Source: Labedella endophytica
Lineage (GTDB): Bacteria > Actinomycetota > Actinomycetes > Actinomycetales > Microbacteriaceae
Direction of reading: 5' to 3'
DNA length: 64,000 nt
Assembly: GCF_003990045.1 (NCBI RefSeq)
Contig: NZ_RZGZ01000004.1
Coordinates: forward strand, 1 to 64,000
A model generated the notes under the pieces. It saw only the letters and a program-made list of their open reading frames with translations. It did not search any database and was not told the DNA's origin. A program made the position numbers and the translations under genes. Shown here piece by piece: positions 46,465 through 53,502 of the stretch; within the stretch, counting starts at the first letter, position 1; each line of letters begins with the position of its first letter.

Positions 46465-47198
46465 GCCTGCTCGACGACATCGGCACGGCTCTCGTCGTCC
46501 ACGCCCACCCGGACGACGAGACGATCGCGTCGGGCGGCCTCCTCGCCGAACTGCGCGCGCGCGGCGTACGCGTCGTCCTCGTGACGGCGACGCGCGGCGA
46601 GCGCGGCGAGATCGTGCCGGGCACCCTCGACCCCGCGCTCGACGAGACCGAACTCGCCGCTGCCCGCGAAGCCGAGCTCCACGGCGCCCTCTCCGCGATC
46701 GGAGTCGACGAACACGCGTGGCTCGGAACGGCGCCCGCCCGGGCCGCCGGGCTGCGCGATCGCCGGTACCGGGACTCCGGCATGGAGTGGGTGCGACCGG
46801 GGCTCGCGGGTCCGGCCGCCGACGCCGGTCCCGACGCGTTCGCGGAGACGTCGGTCGACGAGCAGGTCGCGGATCTCCTGGCCCTCGCGGAGAACGTATG
46901 CCCGGACGCCGTCATCGGGTACGGCCCGGACGGCGGCTACGGGCATCCGGACCATGTCCGAGCTCACGTGATCGCGGCCGCCGTCGCACGATCCGTCGGC
47001 GTCCCGTTCCTGGAACTCGCTCACGATCGCGATCCCGGGGTCGAGTGGTTCGACCTCGAGCACCGTCGCACCGCGATGACCGATGCGCTCCGGCATCACC
47101 GCAGCCAGGTGACCGTCGACGGCTCGGAGCTCGTGCACTCGGGCGGTCAGCGCCAGGCGATCGAACCGAGTGTGGGGCTCCGGCCGAGCGGACGCTGA
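46461..47198 (+). CDS. PIG-L family deacetylase, MshB/Mca-like
   Basis: A 245-residue zinc deacetylase. TALVVHAHPDDETIASGGLLAEL carries the HPDDE zinc motif. LVTATRGERGEIVPG and a late VIGYGPDGGYGHPDHVRAHVIAAA, with the third zinc His, complete the site. The family removes acetyl groups from GlcNAc conjugates; MshB acts on GlcNAc-inositol in mycothiol synthesis and Mca on mycothiol conjugates. Here the length is shorter than mycobacterial MshB (about 300). The GTG at 46461 overlaps the glycosyltransferase stop (GTGA), so the two are co-translated, which supports a joint pathway. The exact substrate is inferred. Confidence 0.85.
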   Translation: MSLLDDIGTALVVHAHPDDETIASGGLLAELRARGVRVVLVTATRGERGEIVPGTLDPALDETELAAAREAELHGALSAIGVDEHAWLGTAPARAAGLRDRRYRDSGMEWVRPGLAGPAADAGPDAFAETSVDEQVADLLALAENVCPDAVIGYGPDGGYGHPDHVRAHVIAAAVARSVGVPFLELAHDRDPGVEWFDLEHRRTAMTDALRHHRSQVTVDGSELVHSGGQRQAIEPSVGLRPSGR

Positions 47199-47224
47199 CG
47201 CTCCCGGGGGTGACAGCTCGGCGA

Positions 47225-47587
47225 TCAGTCGTCGTCGATCGTCGCGAACCACTCCGCGTAGCGCGTGTTGCGCGCCATCCGCCGCGTCTCGTCGGGGGCG
47301 TCGTCGTCCCACCACACGGGCCCGCGTTCGCCGAGGGCCGTCTTCGCTGTGTCGACGCGCGCACGGGCCGCCTCGATCGCGGCCGCGTCGTCGGTCGCCT
47401 TGCCGTCGCGCTTCGCTCGGCGAGCGCTCATCAGTTCCTGCACGAGTTCCGTCCGTCGCTCCTCCGGCAGCGACGGATCCGTCCGTCTCCAGAGGCGGCC
47501 GCGCACCACGATGTAGCGCCCGTCCGGGGTCTGGAGCGGTCCGTCGGCATGGCCGTCCGCGGTTCCGTCGGTGTCCTCGTCGCTCAT
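47225..47587 (-). CDS. Conserved small hypothetical protein
   Basis: A 120-residue soluble protein. After an acidic start, TPDGRYIVVRGRLWRRTDPS is followed by LPEERRTELVQELMSARRAK and a helix-rich ARARVDTAKTALGERGPVWW. This matches small actinobacterial and proteobacterial proteins often mislabelled as biopolymer transporter Tol. No function is established. GGAGGAG lies upstream of the ATG at 47587. A perfect TTACACCGGTGTAA palindrome and DnaA-box-like motifs lie in its upstream region. It converges on the deacetylase gene. Confidence 0.75.
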   Translation of the reverse strand: MSDEDTDGTADGHADGPLQTPDGRYIVVRGRLWRRTDPSLPEERRTELVQELMSARRAKRDGKATDDAAAIEAARARVDTAKTALGERGPVWWDDDAPDETRRMARNTRYAEWFATIDDD

Positions 47588-47668
47588 CGCGCCACTCCTC
47601 CACCGGTGGAATCGGCCCGCCCCGACGGTCCATGCGATCGGTCGCGCAGAGCCTTCGTCGAGGGAGAG

Positions 47669-47682
47669 TTACACCGGTGTAA
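47669..47682. promoter_or_regulatory. Palindrome TTACACCGGTGTAA
   Basis: A perfect 14-base palindrome 82 bases upstream of the start at 47587. It is of a size typical for TetR- or LuxR-type dimers. No adjacent regulator. Confidence 0.45.
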
Positions 47683-47712
47683 TTATCCCCACTGTGCACA
47701 ACCTGTGGATAA
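47683..47712. other. Cluster of DnaA-box-like 9-mers
   Basis: TTATCCCCA (47683-47691, one mismatch to TTATCCACA), TGTGCACAA (47693-47701, two mismatches) and TGTGGATAA (47704-47712, a perfect box on the other strand) lie within 30 bases. They could be a DnaA-binding or titration site. Confidence 0.45.
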
Positions 47713-47773
47713 GTATGCCGGGGCGGGAGGGTGGCACGTGCGCGCCGCCGCCGGTGGCCACCTCAGCGAACGT

Positions 47774-47842
47774 CGAGGGCGCCAGATACGCGCCGAGGGC
47801 GCCACGTAGATGTGGCGCCCTCGGGCCGCAGTAGCGCCCTCG
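47774..47842. repeat. Nested palindromic repeat, copy D
   Basis: Inner arms CGAGGGCGCCAC (47794-47805) and GTGGCGCCCTCG (47812-47823). Outer arms CGAGGGCGC (47774-47782) and GCGCCCTCG (47834-47842). Both pairs are perfect and centred on the same point. This is the best-preserved copy, just downstream of the rhomboid gene. Confidence 0.9.
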
Positions 47843-47848
47843 CGGGGG

Positions 47849-48703
47849 TCAGGGGATGAACGCGACCAGGGCGGTGAGCGCGATCAGGGCGGCGGCGAGG
47901 CCGATGAGGAGGGCCGTCTGGAGGCCCTGGCGGCGGATCTGGCGGGTGTTCACGAAGATCAGGCCGGCGACCGCGCCCACCACGAGACCGCCGAGGTGCG
48001 CCTGCCACGCCACGTTGATACCCGGGATGAACCCGATCACGAGGTTGATTCCGACGAGGACGAGCAGTCCCGTCATGTTGCCGCCGAGGCGGCGCTGGAT
48101 CACGATGAACGCGCCCATGAGGCCGAAGATCGCTCCCGACGCACCGACGACCGGGGAGAGCGGATCCGAGAGCGCGAGCACTCCGAGGGATCCGCCGAAG
48201 CCGGCGATCAGATAGAGCGCGAGGAACCGACCGCGCCCGAGCATGGACTCGAGCGCCTGACCGAAGATCCACAACGTGTACATGTTGAGTGCCACGTGGA
48301 AGATGAATCCGGTGGAGTGCACGAGCATCGTCGTGAGCATGCGCCACGGCTGGAAGCCGTTCACGACCGCGTAGTCGGGGATGATGTACGCGCCGGCGAA
48401 CCACAGCTGCTGGGTGAGCCAGCCGCCCGTCACGAGCTGGAGCACGAAGACGAGTGCCGTGGCGGCGATGATCCCGAGTGTCACGACCGGGCGGTCGCCC
48501 GATCGTGACAGGATCCGACGCCGCGTGCGGGGCGCCGTCGCGCGCTGCTCCTTCATGCATTCAGGGCAGATGACGCCGACGGCACCCTGCGTCTGGCATT
48601 CGCCGCAGATGGTGCGTCCGCACCGCTGGCACAGCACGAAGCTCTGCCTATCGGGGTGTCGGTAACAGACGTTGCTCGAGGACCCGGGTGGGACGCTGCT
48701 CAT
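47849..48703 (-). CDS. Rhomboid-family intramembrane serine protease with N-terminal zinc ribbon
   Basis: A 284-residue membrane protein. The first 50 residues carry a zinc-finger pattern (C13, H16, C25, C28, C33, C36, C46, C49). Six to seven helices follow. Rhomboid motifs are N140 in FHVALNMYTLW, the catalytic S189 in VVGASGAIFG, and H236 in WQAHLGGLVVG. It cleaves membrane-embedded substrates; the zinc ribbon is common in actinobacterial members. The ATG at 48703 follows the ppiA stop by 11 bases, so the two form an operon. A nested palindrome lies directly downstream. Confidence 0.95.
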   Translation of the reverse strand: MSSVPPGSSSNVCYRHPDRQSFVLCQRCGRTICGECQTQGAVGVICPECMKEQRATAPRTRRRILSRSGDRPVVTLGIIAATALVFVLQLVTGGWLTQQLWFAGAYIIPDYAVVNGFQPWRMLTTMLVHSTGFIFHVALNMYTLWIFGQALESMLGRGRFLALYLIAGFGGSLGVLALSDPLSPVVGASGAIFGLMGAFIVIQRRLGGNMTGLLVLVGINLVIGFIPGINVAWQAHLGGLVVGAVAGLIFVNTRQIRRQGLQTALLIGLAAALIALTALVAFIP

Positions 48704-48714
48704 CGACGGGGGTG

Positions 48715-49254
48715 TCAGACCTGCTCGACGGTGATGCTCTGGATGACGACCTCGTCGAGAGGACGGTCACGTGCATCGGTGGGCACGGCGGCGAGCTTGT
48801 CGACGAGCTTCTTGCCCTCGTCGTCGATGACGGCACCGAAGATGGTGTGCTTGCCCTGCAACCACGTGGTCGGAGCGACCGTGATGAAGAACTGCGACCC
48901 GTTGGTGCCGCGGCCCGCGACCTTGCCGGCGTTCGCCATGGCGAGGATGTAGGGCTCGGTGAACGTGAGCTCCGGGTGGATCTCGTCGTCGAACTGGTAG
49001 CCGGGGCCCCCGATGCCCTGACCGAGCGGGTCTCCGCCCTGGATCATGAAGCCGGGGATGATGCGGTGGAACGGAACGCCGTTGTAGAGCGGTTCGGTGG
49101 AGGTGGCGCCCGTCTGCGGGTGCGTCCACTCCTTGGTGCCGGTGGCGAGTCCGACGAAGTTGGCGACGGTCTGGGGAGCGTGGTCGCCGTAGAGGGCGAC
49201 GGAGAGGTCGCCGTAGTTGGTGTGGATGGTGGCGACGGCTGTGTGCAATGACAT
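48715..49254 (-). CDS. ppiA: Peptidyl-prolyl cis-trans isomerase (cyclophilin)
   Basis: A 179-residue cyclophilin without a signal peptide, so cytosolic. Key segments are TVANFVGLATGTKEW, YNGVPFHRIIPGFMIQGGDP with the catalytic Arg, GYQFDDEIHPEL, LAMANAGKVAGRGTNGSQFF and ITVAPTTWLQGKHTIFGAVI. It speeds proline isomerisation in protein folding. The ATG at 49254 is chosen over one seven codons upstream because homologues start at MSLHTAVATIHTNYG. The gene lies next to crgA/trpG as in many actinobacteria. Confidence 0.95.
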   Translation of the reverse strand: MSLHTAVATIHTNYGDLSVALYGDHAPQTVANFVGLATGTKEWTHPQTGATSTEPLYNGVPFHRIIPGFMIQGGDPLGQGIGGPGYQFDDEIHPELTFTEPYILAMANAGKVAGRGTNGSQFFITVAPTTWLQGKHTIFGAVIDDEGKKLVDKLAAVPTDARDRPLDEVVIQSITVEQV

Positions 49255-49328
49255 GTGCTTATTGTTCCATAGCACGCTGGGGCAACCCTTAGTGCTCGCG
49301 GTCTGCGAGGTGGCAAGATAGGGGGACC

Positions 49329-49349
49329 GTGTTCAACGAAAACCTCTAG
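49329..49349 (+). CDS. Possible six-codon upstream reading frame
   Basis: GTG TTC AAC GAA AAC CTC TAG encodes MFNENL. GGGGGACC precedes it like a ribosome site, and its stop codon overlaps the AGGAGGT of the next gene (49348-49354). Translation of this leader could control access to the downstream start. Short frames arise by chance, so this is tentative. Confidence 0.35.
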   Translation: MFNENL

Positions 49350-49359
49350 GAGGTCGGCC

Positions 49360-49887
49360 GTGGGTCTGTCACGTAAGCGTAAGAAGGAACTGAAGAAGCT
49401 GAAGCGCGAGGCGAACAAGTTGTGGGGTGCTCAGCAGGAGCTGCTGAACCACGCGAACGTCGTCGCGAGGGACGCGAGCCGTCAGATCGGTAACTTCGGT
49501 CGCGAGACGGTCGTCCCGGCCGCGCGTGGTGCGTACTCCGACACGCTCGCTCCGGTCGTCGACCGCGGCGTGTCCGTGGGTCGCGGCGCCGCCGGTGCCG
49601 TCAAGAAGGGCGTCGACAGCAAGGTCGTGCCCGCCCTCGGCGGTGTGGTGGGCTCCGTCCTCTCGATCGGTGACGTTGCGAAGGACAAGCGTGTCCAGGC
49701 CGCCGTCAAGCGACTGCACCTCGAGAAGTACGCACCGAAGAAGTCCGGCCCGGGTGCCGGAACGGTCATCGCGATCGGACTCGGCGTGCTCGCCGCTGCC
49801 GGTGTCGCGTACGCCGCCTGGCAGACGTTCCGCGCCGACGACGAGCTCTGGGTCGCCGACGACGAGCCGATCCTCCCCAACGCGTAA
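49360..49887 (+). CDS. Membrane-associated hypothetical protein
   Basis: A 175-residue protein of unknown function. The first 30 residues are strongly basic and helical (MGLSRKRKKELKKLKREANK). A middle region with repeated small residues (VDRGVSVGRGAAGAVKKGVD) is followed by a membrane helix near residues 133-155 (GTVIAIGLGVLAAAGVAYAAWQTF) and an acidic tail DDELWVADDEPILPNA. AGGAGGT lies 5 bases before the GTG at 49360, one of the strongest ribosome sites in the window. Similar proteins occur in other Microbacteriaceae, as far as can be judged by pattern. A perfect 16-base terminator follows. Confidence 0.7.
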   Translation: MGLSRKRKKELKKLKREANKLWGAQQELLNHANVVARDASRQIGNFGRETVVPAARGAYSDTLAPVVDRGVSVGRGAAGAVKKGVDSKVVPALGGVVGSVLSIGDVAKDKRVQAAVKRLHLEKYAPKKSGPGAGTVIAIGLGVLAAAGVAYAAWQTFRADDELWVADDEPILPNA

Positions 49888-49908
49888 CAGGATCGCCGAC
49901 TCCTGACG

Positions 49909-49942
49909 ACAGGCTCGGGCACCCACGGGTGCCCGAGCCTGT
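49909..49942 (+). terminator. Strong stem-loop terminator
   Basis: ACAGGCTCGGGCACCC (49909-49924) pairs perfectly with GGGTGCCCGAGCCTGT (49927-49942) around 2 bases, 22 bases after the stop at 49887. Confidence 0.85.
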
Positions 49943-50250
49943 CCGCATGTCCGGACGCGGTGCCCGCCATGCGCACCGCTCCCCGTGGCGCACACCCCCG
50001 ACGCCTCGGCCCGGATGTGGGCGCCAGACGCTTCGGCGTGCCCGACGCCGCGCGATCCGAGCGCGCTCGGAACCGAGTGACCGCCGCACGGCCGGAATCG
50101 GATGCAGCGCCCTCGCCGCCCTCTGAATCCAGGCCACCGAGTCGGACTCGCGCGCGCACCGGCCTCTCGCCAGTACCGTTTCGGCCACCTCGCGGAGGTG
50201 CGTAGGCGAAGCGCCGCGCCGGTCGACCCGACGTTCGGCGGATTGCCGGG
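49943..50250. other. Gene-free spacer before the Nudix gene
   Basis: GC-rich DNA with no believable reading frame. A stem CACCTC/GAGGTG (50186-50191 and 50195-50200) lies about 50 bases past the Nudix stop on the minus strand and may be its terminator. Nothing else is recognised. Confidence 0.45.
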
Positions 50251-50664
50251 TTACAGGTAGGCGAGTCCGACGTCGACGAGGGACACCCGGTCGAGCGACG
50301 GCACCTGCTCGAGCGCGATCCAGTCGGCGTAGTCCGTCGAGCCGTTCTGCTCGTACGTAAGCGTCCCGCCCGTGACGTGGGCCCGGTAGACGATGCGGAT
50401 CGCGTGCAGCGGCCCCGAGGCATCGTCGCTCAAGCGGCGGTCGGCCGGGATGACGAAGCTGTCGACGCCGAGGATGCCGTCGATCTCCGCGTCGAAGCCC
50501 GTCTCCTCGCGGATCTCGCGAACGGCCGCGGCAGCGGGATCCTCGCCCGGGTCGATGCCCCCACCCGGCAACGTCCAGCCGCTGCGGCCGTGCTCGTTCC
50601 AGTGGGCCAGCAGGATCTGCGCGCCCTCGATGATCACGCCGTACGCGGCGACACGAATGTCCAT
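50251..50664 (-). CDS. Nudix hydrolase
   Basis: A 137-residue hydrolase with a full Nudix box: GGIDPGEDPAAAAVREIREE followed by TGF, matching GX5EX7REUXEEXGU. It starts MDIRVAAYGVIIEGAQILLA, the first strand of the fold. The HWNEHGRSGWTLPGGG segment precedes the box. It cleaves nucleoside diphosphates linked to another group; the substrate is unknown. The ATG at 50664 begins where the family begins. It is divergent from the rhodanese gene. Confidence 0.9.
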   Translation of the reverse strand: MDIRVAAYGVIIEGAQILLAHWNEHGRSGWTLPGGGIDPGEDPAAAAVREIREETGFDAEIDGILGVDSFVIPADRRLSDDASGPLHAIRIVYRAHVTGGTLTYEQNGSTDYADWIALEQVPSLDRVSLVDVGLAYL

Positions 50665-50683
50665 GCCGTCACGATACTTCGCC

Positions 50684-50689
50684 TAGCCT
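50684..50689 (+). promoter_or_regulatory. -10-like TAGCCT before the rhodanese gene
   Basis: TAGCCT is 44 bases upstream of the proposed start at 50728. The implied leader contains GAAAGG (50715-50720), 7 bases before the proposed ATA start. Confidence 0.4.
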
Positions 50690-50727
50690 GGACGCACCCA
50701 CCCCGTCCGGATCCGAAAGGCACTCCC

Positions 50728-51024
50728 ATAGAAGAGATCACGGTTTCCCAGTTGCACGACCTCGAGGGCGTCACCGTCATCGACGTGCGCGAGCCCGACG
50801 AGTTCACCGGCGGACACATCCCGGGTGCGGTCAACATCCCGCTGCAGACGGTGCCGGACAACCTCGACGCGATCGACGCCGACAAGCCGGTCTACGTCGT
50901 CTGCCAGCACGGCATGCGATCGGAGCGCGCGGCCACCTTCCTCGACACCCGCGGCTTCGACACCGTCAACGTCCTCGGCGGCACGTCGGCCTGGATGGCC
51001 GCCGACCTCCCCGTCGAGCACTGA
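50728..51024 (+). CDS. Rhodanese-like sulfurtransferase, apparent ATA start
   Basis: A 98-residue single-domain rhodanese. EEITVSQLHDLEGVTVIDVR leads into EPDEFTGGHIPGAVNIPL. The active-site loop is VVCQHGMRSERAA with the catalytic Cys and a CxHGxRS pattern. NVLGGTSAWMAADLPVEH closes the domain. It moves sulfur between small thiols or proteins. Family members start M(K/E)xITVxEL, which places the start at ATA 50728, where GAAAGG lies 7 bases upstream. The only standard in-frame start nearby is TTG 50752, which would remove the first strand and lacks a good ribosome site. Confidence 0.85.
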   Translation: MEEITVSQLHDLEGVTVIDVREPDEFTGGHIPGAVNIPLQTVPDNLDAIDADKPVYVVCQHGMRSERAATFLDTRGFDTVNVLGGTSAWMAADLPVEH

Positions 51025-51062
51025 CCCGCCCCACCTCCACTCTCCCCCTCCCCCCCTCCCAG

Positions 51063-51122
51063 ATGAGGCGTTTGAGCGTGATTGCGCCGGTATAGCGGTG
51101 CGATCACGCTCAAACGCCGCAT
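51063..51122. terminator. Long palindrome between the rhodanese and xylosidase genes
   Basis: ATGAGGCGTTTGAGCGTGAT (51063-51082) pairs with ATCACGCTCAAACGCCGCAT (51103-51122) at 19 of 20 positions around a 20-base loop. It lies between converging genes, so a two-way terminator or an interspersed hairpin is likely. Confidence 0.7.
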
Positions 51123-51151
51123 GTGGCGGGGTCGGGGGTAGGAGCGGGGGG

Positions 51152-53500
51152 TTACGGGTGGAGGGTGAGGGTGCCCGCGCCGTCGACGATGTCGCCGGCG
51201 AGGCCGAGGCGGGCTCGGAACGGGCGGTCCGAGGAGCTCGTGATCGTGACCGAACCGTCGTCCGCGCGATCGACCGTGAAGGTCGCCGTGGCGCCGTCGG
51301 GCGACACCACGCGCGCCTCAGACACCCGGGTGCCCGGGAAGACCGTCACGAGCGGGGAGTCGAGCACGTCGTAGTCGGGACGGTCGTCGACCGAACCGGT
51401 CACGAGCACACTGCCCTCGCGCACCCACAGGGGCACGCTGTCGAAGGCATGCGTCTCGGTGCGCCACGCGCCACCGTCGGCGACCTCACCCGTGAGGTAG
51501 TTCGTCCACGTGCCGGCCGGCAGGTAGTACGTGACCTCGCCGGCCGCGGAGAAGACCGGGGCCACGAGCAGGCTGTCGCCGATCATGTACTGGCGGTCGA
51601 GGTGGTCGACGGCCGGGTCGCCCGCGAACACGAGCTGCATCGGGCGCATGAACGGGACACCGCGCTCGTGCGCCTCGAGTCCGGTCGCCGTGAGGTATGG
51701 GATGAGCGACAGCTTGAGCTTCACGAACTTCCGCGTCACCGCGACGGCGCTCTGCTCGTCCTCGGTCTCACCGGCGGCGAGCTCGGGGTCGAACGCCCAC
51801 GGCACGCGGTAGCTCGTCGACCCGTGCAGTCGCGTGTGGCTCGACATCAATCCGAAGACGACCCAGCGCTTGAAGACGGCCGGATCGGGCTTGCCCTCGA
51901 AGCCGCCGATGTCGTGGCTCCAGTAGCCGAAGCCGCTCATCGCGAGCGACAGGCCTCCACGCAGCGTCTCCGCCATGGATTCGAACGACGACGAGTTGTC
52001 CCCGCCCCAGTGCACGGGCATCTGCTGCCCGCCGGCCGTGGCCGACCGGGCGAAGAGCACGGCCTCCCCCTCACCCAGTGTGTCCTCGAGCGCGTCGAAG
52101 ACCGCACGGTTGTACAGCTGCGTGTACCAGTTGTGCATGCCCTCGGATGCCGAACCGTCGAACCACACGACGTCCGTGGGGATCCGCTCGCCGAAGTCCG
52201 TCTTGATCGCATCGACCCCCTGGCCCACGAGCGTGCGGATCTTGCCCTGGAACCAGGCCGTCGCGTCGGGGTTCGTGAAGTCGACGAGCCCCATGCCGCC
52301 CTGCCACATGTCCCACTGCCAGATCGTGCCGTCGGCGCGGTGCACGAGGTACCCCGCCTCGGCTGCCTCGGCGAAGAGGGAGGAGCGCTGCGCGATGTAC
52401 GGGTTGATCCACGCGCTGATGTGCAGCTTCTTGTCGTGCAGGCGCGAGAGCATGCCCTCGGGGTCGGGGAACGTACGGGAGTCCCACTCGAAGTCGGTCC
52501 AGTTGAACTCGCGCATCCAGAAGCAGTCGAAATGGAAGACGCTCAGGGGGATGTCACGCTCCGCCATGCCGTCGACGAAACGATTGACCGTCTCCTCGTC
52601 GTAGTCGGTCGTGAAGCTCGTGGAGAGCCACAGGCCGTACGACCACGCTGGTACCTTCGCGGGGCGGCCGGTGAGGGCCGTGTACCGCTCGAGCACGCGC
52701 TCGGGCGTGGGGCCGTCGAAGACGAGGAACTCGAGGGCCTCGCCGGCGGCGGAGAACTGGACGCGCTCGACCGATTCCGTACCCACCTCGAAGGAGACGT
52801 GACCGCGGTGGTTGACGAGCACGCCGTAGCCGCGGTTGGTGAGGTAGAACGGGATGTTCTTGTATGACTGCTCGCTCGACGTACCGCCGTCGGCGTTCCA
52901 GATGTCGACGGTCTGGCCGTTCTTGATGAACGGCCCGAACCGCTCGCCGAGGCCGTAGACGAGCTCGCCGACACCGAGCGACAGCTGCGCGTGGATGTAG
53001 CGCTCCGCCTCCGCGAGTCCCGTCGAGGTCACGCCGGTGATGCCGGCCGGTTCGGCCGTGACGGGCGCCTCGGACCCGAGGGTCATCATTCCGAGCGACT
53101 TGTGACCGAGCGAGGTGAGCACCCGGTCGCCGGAGGTGAAGCTCAGCGCCCACGGCGCCCCGGGAGCGACGCGGGCCGTGAGGCCGCCCGTCGTGAGCAC
53201 GCCGTGGCCGTCGTCGAGCGATGCGGTTCCCGCGCCGTCCTCCGCGCCCACGAGCTCGAAGCCCGGGTCGGCGTCGACACCCACGTGGTGCTCGACGCGC
53301 ACGCGGACGACCCCCTCGAGCGGGCTCGAAAGCGTGACGGTGAGCAGGGAGCGGTTGAGGGTGTCTCCGCGGCGCTCGATGACCTTGGTCGGTGCGGTGA
53401 CGACGAGGTGGTCGCCCCGCGCCTCGACGTCGTACGCCTCCTGGGCGTAGAGGGCGTCGACCCCGGGTCGTGCGTGCCAGAATCCATCGGTGAACTTCAT
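51152..53500 (-). CDS. yicI: GH31 alpha-xylosidase (YicI type)
   Basis: A 782-residue cytoplasmic glycosidase, similar in length to E. coli YicI (772). The N-terminal beta-sandwich (MKFTDGFWHARPGVDALYAQ) precedes the catalytic barrel: PAWSYGLWLSTSFTTDYDE, SVFHFDCFWMREFNW, the nucleophile Asp in VDAIKTDFGERIPTD, and the acid/base Asp in VHWGGDNSSSFESM. YWSHDIGGFEG is the late family motif. The DCFWM and KTDFGE signatures favour alpha-xylosidase over alpha-glucosidase. It removes alpha-linked xylose from imported xyloglucan-type oligosaccharides or isoprimeverose. It is the last gene of the operon behind an ABC importer and LacI regulator. The ATG at 53500 fits the family start. Confidence 0.95.
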   Translation of the reverse strand: MKFTDGFWHARPGVDALYAQEAYDVEARGDHLVVTAPTKVIERRGDTLNRSLLTVTLSSPLEGVVRVRVEHHVGVDADPGFELVGAEDGAGTASLDDGHGVLTTGGLTARVAPGAPWALSFTSGDRVLTSLGHKSLGMMTLGSEAPVTAEPAGITGVTSTGLAEAERYIHAQLSLGVGELVYGLGERFGPFIKNGQTVDIWNADGGTSSEQSYKNIPFYLTNRGYGVLVNHRGHVSFEVGTESVERVQFSAAGEALEFLVFDGPTPERVLERYTALTGRPAKVPAWSYGLWLSTSFTTDYDEETVNRFVDGMAERDIPLSVFHFDCFWMREFNWTDFEWDSRTFPDPEGMLSRLHDKKLHISAWINPYIAQRSSLFAEAAEAGYLVHRADGTIWQWDMWQGGMGLVDFTNPDATAWFQGKIRTLVGQGVDAIKTDFGERIPTDVVWFDGSASEGMHNWYTQLYNRAVFDALEDTLGEGEAVLFARSATAGGQQMPVHWGGDNSSSFESMAETLRGGLSLAMSGFGYWSHDIGGFEGKPDPAVFKRWVVFGLMSSHTRLHGSTSYRVPWAFDPELAAGETEDEQSAVAVTRKFVKLKLSLIPYLTATGLEAHERGVPFMRPMQLVFAGDPAVDHLDRQYMIGDSLLVAPVFSAAGEVTYYLPAGTWTNYLTGEVADGGAWRTETHAFDSVPLWVREGSVLVTGSVDDRPDYDVLDSPLVTVFPGTRVSEARVVSPDGATATFTVDRADDGSVTITSSSDRPFRARLGLAGDIVDGAGTLTLHP

Positions 53501-53502
53501 GA

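Noticed and set aside
49943-50250. Possible short gene or RNA gene in the spacer before the Nudix gene
   Set aside because: No start with a ribosome site, no conserved fold and no tRNA-like cloverleaf could be drawn.
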